NCBI GenBank assembly: GCA_002633005.1
Contig: NMRA01000589.1
Coordinates: 238,208 to 262,144, forward strand
Length of the DNA: 23,937 nt
Source: Phoronis australis
Lineage: Eukaryota > Phoronida > Phoronidae
Direction of reading: 5' to 3'
Shown: positions 18,001 through 23,937 of the stretch, piece by piece
Numbering within the stretch: position 1 is the first letter of the stretch
How the letters are laid out: every line of letters starts with the position of its first letter
Translations under genes and position numbers: made by a program
The notes under the pieces: generated by a model
What the model saw: the letters and a program-made list of their open reading frames with translations, nothing else
Told to the model about the DNA's origin: nothing
Databases searched by the model: none

Positions 18001-20669
18001 CACACCTGACACCTTCTAAATAGCTCCAACACTTTAGACAAGTCAACAATAAACTTATCAAAGTTTGGCTCACCGATCTGTTCACTGGACGACGAACTGT
18101 CCTCTTCACTGGGTGTCGAACTGAGCCTGTTATCACTCCCACTAATCAATATCACTGCAGGGCTGCTTAGAGGCTCTGGGGTGGAGAAAACAGCACAGGA
18201 CGAATCACTACTGGTTCCAGGAATTGCACGCTCTGGGGTACGTTCGGAGGCACGGGTGACAGTAGATGAAGTACAATGTACCTCCAGTGGCTCCAGTCAC
18301 TGTACTGGCCACAGCTCGTGAGGCTTTTCGCTTCAAAAATGCACTTCTCGGGAGTGGCGACGGGGCACTGCCGGGAATCAACACAGACGGAATGGCATCC
18401 TTCTTCACACGTTGTTTCGCAGGGACCTTCATCAGTTCAGTGTACAAATCTCTTTCGTAATCGGACGGCAGAAAGTGCTTGCCACACACACGGTAATTCT
18501 CCACTGCTTTATACGTTGCGTGGACGGGTAACGCTGCGTTCTTCACACGAACGAGCCAAGTACGGCGAAGTGTGTCATCCATCGGAAAGCGATGCAAAGG
18601 TACTCCCAAAGCGCACGTGAGCCCATAGTTAGAACATCCTGGTACGCACCAACAGTGTGGCATGTTGACTGACTAGTAAATGAAAGCAAACGACGACGGA
18701 ACTTAACACAACCGAGGTAGAACAATGACTGACTCGGCAGCTCTCACAGTCAGACTATATGAAAAGAAATTGGCGCGAAATGCTTGCCTCCTAAAACGTC
18801 ATTTCCAGAGTAGCGGACGAGTAATTAACAAAATTACGAAAAGCTGTAATTAAGTGGGAAATATGTCTAGGATAACCAACCAACCTTATTTTAGCTCAAA
18901 ATGACATGGAAAAAGGTTGCCTTCGCCTTTAAGAAGTGTTCCTTATTACATAAACACATAACAGCACACACTGAAGAGGTTCATTGGTTGCTTCAACATG
19001 GTTGATCGAATCACTGAATCCTAACTCGATTTTTCCCATTTTGAAGTTCAAAATTTTGGCTTTGGCCTAATCAGTGCTGCGTGACTTCAAGTATTCCAGA
19101 AAACAATTTTTATCGACATTCCTTGAAACTCAAAGTGCTATAATGCGTTTTTTGTTGGCGTCCGTCAAGAGAAGAGTGAGTGCACTCAGCTTATTCTTCC
19201 TCCTTGGGTTATGTAGGACGTTACAAGTCAAAATATACAGAACTCAATTTCTCAGTATCCAAAGAAGTAACTCAGTGTAAAAGTGCAAACATTTTCAAAA
19301 TAAAAAGATAGGCATTTATAGCAGAACTCCACCAAACATTGGGCAAATTGCTTGCCAGAAATGCTTGCGAGTTTTGTTGGGCTTTATTGTTGTATAAAAT
19401 GGCATTTTTGTTGTATGAACTTATGTGACGATTCAATGCAAAGATATTGTACATACCCACTGATTTTTTTGTAAATGAGCTTGTGGGGTAAGTCGTCAAA
19501 TTTTTGACGAAGTGAATGGAGCAACACATGTCATGAGTTTGTCGAGATTAAGCTTGAACTGAGGTGTGTTCTCAGTCGTCAAAAAACAATGTGTCATTGT
19601 GTATAGATGGAGTTGTTTGTTTTGCATCTACAACATCTGAGGTATCCTGCTGACTAGTCTCCTCAGCTTGCTTGACGTCGTCTGACAGAGTTGTGCTGTG
19701 TCTCTCACTGAACATTTCACTTTTTATTCTGATAGTTGTGTCCTGCCATTTCCCATGCCTGGGGATGGGTTTTTCACAGTGCATCTCAACATCGTGGAGT
19801 TTCAACATTGTCCAGTTCATTTTTAAATTTGTAAACTACTGTTTGTAAAAAAGCGAAGTGTCAGAAAATATGACAAAATCAACATGAAATTGATTATTTA
19901 GTGATTTCTTCATTTTCATAAACAAATTTTGAGTTTTTATCAAAAAACGAATTCAAAATATAGTTTTTTCAAAGTAGATTAAGGCATTTTGCTTAGAAAC
20001 ATTAAATTTTGTACATATTAGGCCATGATTGAATTCAATAACGGTGTCTCAAAACTTTGAAATAGGAATTAGTTTAGATTTCATATTTTTTAAAAAATTA
20101 GGACAATGTCACAATCTGCAAATAGGTGTTAAAATTTATCAATTTAAAACTAAATGCTTAATTTAACTGTTTTACATTTCAAGCATTTATTAACAACATT
20201 TAGTGTTTTTAAGAAATGTATTCGTCTTTGGTGAATATTGTGTTCTGATATTAATTATTTGTTAAAACTTCGATTTTTACAGCTGAAATTATTTGCTCTT
20301 TCCAGAATGTGTATTTTTTGAGATTTACACCTCCAGTAAATATTGATAAGAATTGACTCTTTGTGTTGAAAAATCAACTATTGCTTAAAAATTTATTTCT
20401 GTTGTTGATGCCTCGACATAAAACAATGTATTCAATTTTCCTACTATTTCCAGGGTATTGGTGACACATTTCAAGGCGGAGCCAATTGTATTATATTCTG
20501 CGCCTTTACACAGTCTGTCCGACGACACATTATTGAAGCATTCAGGAATCACTGCTGTGTCAAAAGGGCAGAGAGTGTACCTGCTGATGAGGAAACCCAT
20601 TTAATATATCATAGAAATAGTATTGAACCTTTGACAGACGTGTCGCGATCTACATTTCGCATTCCGTGA
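15035..20669 (+). CDS. GPR157: GPR157-like seven-transmembrane receptor, three exons
   Basis: Integral membrane G-protein-coupled receptor of the small GPR157 (cAMP-receptor-like) family. Vertebrate GPR157 is reported to signal through Gq at primary cilia; its role here is inferred. Exons are 15035-15655, 16164-16364 and 20454-20669, all split in phase 0, giving 345 residues and a TGA, close to the roughly 335 of human GPR157. Transmembrane segments fall at about 9-34, 44-67, 85-114, 124-144, 171-200, 233-253 and 275-297. Diagnostic stretches are SFFWT in TM3, FHIVSWGVP in TM4, SVGWCWI in loop 2 and DTFQGGANCIIF in TM7. Cys84 and Cys161 can form the usual TM3-loop-2 disulphide, and Asn3 (NYT) is a glycosylation sequon. 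An in-frame TGA at 15029-15031 fixes the start, and the ATG has A at -3 and G at +4. The cytoplasmic tail is short and polar. The gene appears intact. Confidence 0.93.
15656..16163 (+). other. GPR157-like intron 1
   Basis: Intron from the donor ACC/GTAAGT to the acceptor TTTAG. Nothing else is recognised in it. Confidence 0.7.
17226..17388 (+). repeat. Left terminal inverted repeat
   Basis: Pairs with 18766-18928 along its full length with about 11 mismatches. The outermost 13 bases, AGGCGAAGGCAAC, are identical in the two arms. Confidence 0.9.
17560..17958 (+). pseudogene. P2X7 C-terminal ('ballast')-like cysteine protein, truncated
   Basis: An open frame of 132 residues from the ATG at 17560 (AAAATGG context). 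Residues 1-50 are acidic and Ser-rich. Residues 64-97 form a cysteine cluster: RRGDTSWCKHC, TVC, then MPTSMECLCC, with Cys at 72, 75, 78, 87, 89 and 90. The order WCxxC-x2-C ... MP-x4-CxCC resembles the zinc-binding cytoplasmic C-terminal domain of vertebrate P2X7 and its many stand-alone invertebrate relatives. Those relatives continue well past this point with further conserved residues. Here similarity stops near residue 100, and the tail to the stop reads antisense through the transposase relic, so the protein is cut by an internal deletion. No P2X channel part is present. Its job in the transposon is unknown. The family call is from memory of the motif. Confidence 0.6.
17870..18663 (-). 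pseudogene. THAP-domain transposase, broken
   Basis: The minus-strand ATG at 18663 opens a clear THAP zinc finger: MPHCWCVPGC (Cys4/Cys6/Cys10), Trp36 in LRRTW, Cys60 and His63 in VCGKHF, and AIPS at 90-93 in place of the family AVPx box. THAP fingers bind DNA at transposon ends. Downstream of about 18270 the coding character continues in the next frame (a one-base shift between about 18250 and 18300), with a Ser/Glu-rich linker, then a stop at 17984-17982, then VTIQWECVAGHSGKW, which resembles the segment just before the catalytic core in related transposases. It ends at the deletion near 17870; no acidic catalytic triad remains. The relic is non-functional as read, unless an unseen intron explains the frame change. 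Confidence 0.72.
18766..18928 (-). repeat. Right terminal inverted repeat
   Basis: Reverse complement of the left arm. The matching region includes the stretch GACGTTTTAGGAGGCAAGC at its inner part and ends GCCTTCGCCT before TTAA. Confidence 0.9.
19572..19820 (-). CDS. Doubtful 82-codon antisense open frame
   Basis: It lies in receptor intron 2 on the opposite strand. The product is hydrophilic with an acidic Ser/Thr-rich C-terminal half ending TLFFDD. It is notable only because its composition is protein-like (Glu, Asp, Gln, Lys) within otherwise AT-rich DNA. I recognise no family. It could be a terminal exon, a relic, or chance. Confidence 0.15.
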   Translation of the reverse strand: MNWTMLKLHDVEMHCEKPIPRHGKWQDTTIRIKSEMFSERHSTTLSDDVKQAEETSQQDTSDVVDAKQTTPSIHNDTLFFDD

Positions 20670-20818
20670 TGTGAGTCAAGTACTACATGGTTCACATGCA
20701 CAGGTAATCGAGGGCATCCTTTCAAATAATGCAATCTGGGCCATTGGCACTTAGTTAGGTCCATGTTCCAAAGTTATGCGTTTTTTCCAAAAAAGTCCAA
20801 TATTCTAAACGTATACAC

Positions 20819-20993
20819 ATGCACCTGAACAATGCAAATGCACCTAAACAATGCAAATGCACCTGAACGTGCAAATGCACCTGAACATGCAAGTGCACCT
20901 GAACATGCAAATGCACATGCACCTGAACATGCAAATGCACCTGAACATGTATTCAAAAGCGCCTGAACATGCAAATGCACATGCACCTGAACT
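20819..20993 (+). repeat. 18-bp minisatellite with POU octamers
   Basis: About eight to nine imperfect copies of a unit like ATGCACCTGAACATGCAA, some with an extra ATGCAC. Five copies contain the exact octamer ATGCAAAT (20832, 20851, 20905, 20929, 20969). It starts 150 bp after the receptor stop codon, so it may lie in the 3'UTR. The open frames through it are by-products of the repeat. Confidence 0.85.
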
Positions 20994-21211
20994 CCTGTTC
21001 ACACTTGGTCAATTGTCTGCAATGTGTCTGTAACTGCTCATCCTCGCGACGGGTAGTTGCTGCGTCTTTTACTGTTTACACTTTGCGATTCAATTTATTT
21101 GCATAACATATCAAAGTTATGACTGGATTTGCGCGATAGCTTGTCAACCAATGCGAGAACTTGTGAACACTTCAAGCATTTGGCATAGCCTCAAATGTAG
21201 CCTTAGGTGTT

Positions 21212-21541
21212 TTAAATGAATGAAAGCCAGTAAAGATCAAAATGGAGTGGCCAATTGATGGAAAACAACAAATTTAAAGCTAATGTCGTGGAGTGTGGAA
21301 ATTCTACCATCAGACAATGTTTCTGTGAAATTGTGGGCATTCAAAACAATGTTAGAACCTTTTAAAAATGAAAAAGATGAATTCTGGCAATCATTTTTGT
21401 CCTAAATTGGTGAAATTTTACCATATAGCTAATGAGGAGGTTGACATGCATGTAAGCATATATTTGGCCATTGGCATATTTTTTTTGTTTTGCCTATTTT
21501 ATTAAAATTTTCACCCAAATGTGGGGACAGTTTGCCCCCCC
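21212..21541 (+). repeat. Direct duplication, copy 1
   Basis: From TTAAATGAATGAAAGCC to a poly-C run. It is nearly identical to the next copy, with only a few differences by eye (for example GTCGTGG/GTCATGG, AGGAGGTT/AGGTT, CCATTGG/CCAGGGG, and a T-run length). Confidence 0.9.
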
Positions 21542-21542
21542 N

Positions 21543-21873
21543 TTAAATGAATGAAAGCCAGTAAAGATCAAAATGGAGTGGCCAATTGATGGAAAACAAC
21601 AAATTTAAAGCTAATGTCATGGAGTGTGGAAATTCTACCATCAGACAATGTTTCTGTGAAATTGTGGGCATTCAAAACAATGTTAGAACCTTTTAAAAAT
21701 GAAAAAGATGAATTCTGGCAATCATTTTTGTCCTAAATTGGTGAAATTTTACCATATAGCTAATGAGGTTGACATGCATGTAAGCATATATTTGGCCAGG
21801 GGCATATTTTTTTTTGTTTTGCCTATTTTATTAAAATTTTCACCCAAATGTGGGGACAGTTTGCCCCCCCCCC
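21543..21873 (+). repeat. Direct duplication, copy 2
   Basis: Second copy of the 331-bp unit, separated from the first only by an ambiguous base (N at 21542) at the end of a poly-C run. This points to an assembly join of two haplotypes or reads, or to a very recent tandem duplication. Confidence 0.9.
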
Positions 21874-23937
21874 CATTGTTGCTCCTCACATTCAAGCAAC
21901 GATTACGTAAAATTTGGGCAAAACAAGAAAATATTGAACTGTCTGCTTTTTCCAAGCCCACATGAGAAACCATTTCTCATCTGAGCTAGGAACAACCTTA
22001 CCTTTTATGGTGGCAAGTGGTTTAAACGAAAAATTTGTTTCTTTTTGTGTTTGTAGCAAATATACCAAAATTCCCTCACCTGTAACTTTGAAAGGTTGGT
22101 TTTGCTGCATTCACATAAAAGTGCAGAGAGCCTAATTCTGCATCTTGATACGACTTCTTATGTAAGCACATGACCCTAAGTATATGCATATATGATACAA
22201 TCGAATTGCATTATGGGGCCTGTTCAAAAGGTGCATGGAAGTTTAACATAACAATCTACATAAAGTGTTACTGGCTTGAGACTTAAAAGTGCCATAAGCC
22301 AGTTAACATTATATAGTTCATGGGTGGCTATAGCCCCCCCCCCCCCCNCATTCAACACTCGCTTTTCACTTGCATTGTTTTGCTAAGTCTTGCAAGGTCT
22401 TGCTTTTCTCCTGGGAAACAGAATATGCTCTCATTCATAGTAATGTAATTCAACTGTATCTGAAATGAGTGACATTGCATTGTCTGCAAGCTGATAAATA
22501 TTTTTGCAACTTAATACATTGGACAAAAATAGGTTCTTATGTAGGAATGTGCGTGCTATGTTGGTATGTTGAATGTTTTACATTAATTGCTCTAGACTCT
22601 GTAATTCTTCTCCAGAGCACCCAGAGAATTCCTACAGTACTTATGTTATAAAATATTATTTCTCGCTAAAAGTGAAAGATTCAGAAAATCTCAGTTTACT
22701 AGCATGGCATGAAACAGCTGTTGTAGAACAACTGATCAATTGGTTATTTGTAGTAAAGCAGTGTGAAGCTTTTGCGGTAGAAAAATGTAAACTTTGACAA
22801 TTTTGCAGTGTAAAATAACTGTCTGAAGAATTACTGTTGATATCTTAATTGTGAAATTCGCTTATAAGTAAATTATAGTGTCTGCAAGGCTAAAATATTT
22901 GGTTAATATGCTTTTTGATTGTTTGGAAAATTGATAGCCCGAATGGGTATTTTTAGTTGTTTATTGTTTCCAAAAAATAATAAATTCTCATATCAGCTAA
23001 AAGGTATTAGGGAATATGATGTTTATGAAATATCCTTTATAGTTCCCGACTTATAGTGCAATATTCCTTTCTTTAAATTTAAAATTTGCAGAAGTAAACT
23101 TTGACAGGTGTTTAAATTTGAGTAGGCTTTTGTGGCATACACTGTATGGGCGATGTTAAGGGTGCCATGCTTATTTATAGTATGTACAGGCGCATATCTT
23201 GGGTGCACAAAACTGTTGAGGGTCTTACCCATAACTAGAGAAACGAGTTTATATTTTTTATTGGGGAGCTTTTACATATTACGTCATCCAAAATTCGCAC
23301 TTTCTCTAACTCCCTTCCCCCCGTTATCGCAGCCAACCCCAACTCTTTAGGCAATGATGGGTTGGGTCTGTCGTTTGCCTGTATATGTTTATAAGTGAGG
23401 TACGCCGCTAGTGAAATATGCCATCAAATCTTGGAAGTGCTAAACGGCAGGTCCCCTAGGTCAGTGAACCAGTTTCCTTACGATATGTAAAGTGATGGAA
23501 CTATTCCAAAAGCGCATGATGATGTCACCATGAGGGTAACCACACCAGCCCCCCGCCCTCTCCAAAGCCCGGCCTCCCCTCGGAGTGATGACGTTTTGTG
23601 TGAACTCTCCCGCTTACTGCGTTTGACTTGCTGTGCTTCGGTTACTGTTGTTTATAAGCATAAATTGAATCTAGTTGGAGGCATTATTTTTTGCTGTTGC
23701 GGGTCCCTACGCTACTCAATATACCCGTCGTTTGCGGGTTTTTGAGCACTTGCTATTTTTGATCACATTTAAACTTGTTATGTCACAGTACACAAAAAAT
23801 GGAGCAATTGCGCCCCTTCGGTGGGTTTGTTGACTTGCGCGCACCCAGTCTTCAATATAGGGGACTCGAATTCCTAACGTTGTTGACCATTTGGTAACAA
23901 AAAGGCGGGTGGACTAAAAAAACGGGGCGCCACTGTG

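Larger units (their letters stand above)
17226..18928. mobile_element. Kolobok-like DNA transposon, internally deleted
   Basis: The two ends are inverted repeats of about 163 bp (17226-17388 and 18766-18928), about 93% identical by eye, starting AGGCGAAGGCAAC. Both ends are flanked by TTAA (17222-17225 and 18929-18932). TTAA target duplication plus a THAP-domain transposase is the known signature of the Kolobok superfamily. piggyBac also uses TTAA but lacks THAP. The interior has two convergent coding relics, a plus-strand P2X7-like cysteine protein and a minus-strand THAP transposase, meeting near 17860. The expected catalytic region is missing, so this copy could move only if a transposase is supplied from elsewhere. 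Because TTAA is self-complementary, I cannot tell formally whether it is target duplication or the end of the repeat. Confidence 0.82.
16365..20453 (+). other. GPR157-like intron 2 (4.1 kb, hosts a transposon)
   Basis: Runs from the donor CAT/GTAAGC to the acceptor TTTCCAG. It holds a complete-ended DNA transposon at 17226-18928. The rest is AT-rich (especially 19830-20440), with one minus-strand open frame at 19572-19820 described separately. Confidence 0.85.
20670..23937. other. Region downstream of the GPR157-like gene
   Basis: Apart from the minisatellite and the 331-bp duplication, no gene is recognised. A second ambiguous base (N at 22348) sits in another poly-C run. The stretch 23235-23340 (containing TATTACGTCATCCAAAATTCGC) looks like a dispersed-repeat tail, unassigned. 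AATAAA at 22979-22984 is a possible polyadenylation signal, but nothing ties it to the receptor mRNA. 23480-23600 is relatively GC-rich with CpG and cAMP-element-like TGACG motifs. Confidence 0.4.

Noticed and set aside
17222-18932. piggyBac assignment from the TTAA ends
   Set aside because: The THAP finger and long inverted repeats fit Kolobok better, and no piggyBac transposase segment is seen.
20755-21033. Histidine/leucine/valine-repeat and MQMHLN-repeat open frames on both strands
   Set aside because: They are translations of the 18-bp minisatellite, open in several frames because the unit is a multiple of three.
23530-23745. 71-codon plus-strand frame in a GC-rich stretch
   Set aside because: No family resemblance and low-complexity Pro/Ser/Cys composition.
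23840-23937. Possible third LTR edge (GGTAACA and GGGGCGCC near the window end)
   Set aside because: Too little sequence, and no matching partner end or signal order can be shown.

Overview
The window is animal nuclear DNA. Both recognisable genes are split by GT-AG introns, long stretches are non-coding, and several mobile-element relics are present. The host proteins are metazoan in type (a glycolytic GAPDH and a GPR157-type receptor). The THAP/TTAA transposon and the repeat style suggest an invertebrate, perhaps a marine deuterostome or lophotrochozoan. I cannot name the species from sequence alone.

Layout. Bases 1-1003 hold two retroelement-like (LTR-like) segments. The first has paired CTCCT-loop hairpins and a TATA box. 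The second has a cluster of heat-shock-element-like sites just upstream of a TATA box. Bases about 1400-2110 are a diverged tandem repeat of about 145 bp whose monomers carry a CTCF-like core. Bases 2460-12830 (minus strand) are a complete GAPDH gene with nine coding exons, at least one upstream non-coding exon and 333 codons plus stop. Upstream of it, at 12801 and 13019-13035, lie E-boxes (CACGTG), two of them in a perfect 17-bp inverted repeat.

Bases 15035-20669 (plus strand) hold a complete three-exon GPR157-like seven-transmembrane receptor of 345 residues, divergent from GAPDH. Its 4.1-kb second intron contains a 1.7-kb DNA transposon (17226-18928). That element has about 163-bp terminal inverted repeats, TTAA at both ends, a THAP-domain transposase relic on the minus strand and a P2X7-C-terminal ('ballast')-like cysteine domain on the plus strand, which fits the Kolobok superfamily. 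The two genes converge on what looks like an internal deletion that removed the catalytic part.

Downstream of the receptor are an 18-bp minisatellite containing POU octamers (20819-20993), a 331-bp near-perfect direct duplication joined at an N in a poly-C run (21212-21873), and about 2 kb without recognisable genes.

The two host genes have no evident functional link; they simply share a divergent intergenic region of about 2 kb. The most interesting signals are the transposon pairing a THAP transposase with a P2X7-like domain, the heat-shock-element-rich LTR-like promoter, and the CTCF-motif tandem array. All coordinates were derived by hand reading.
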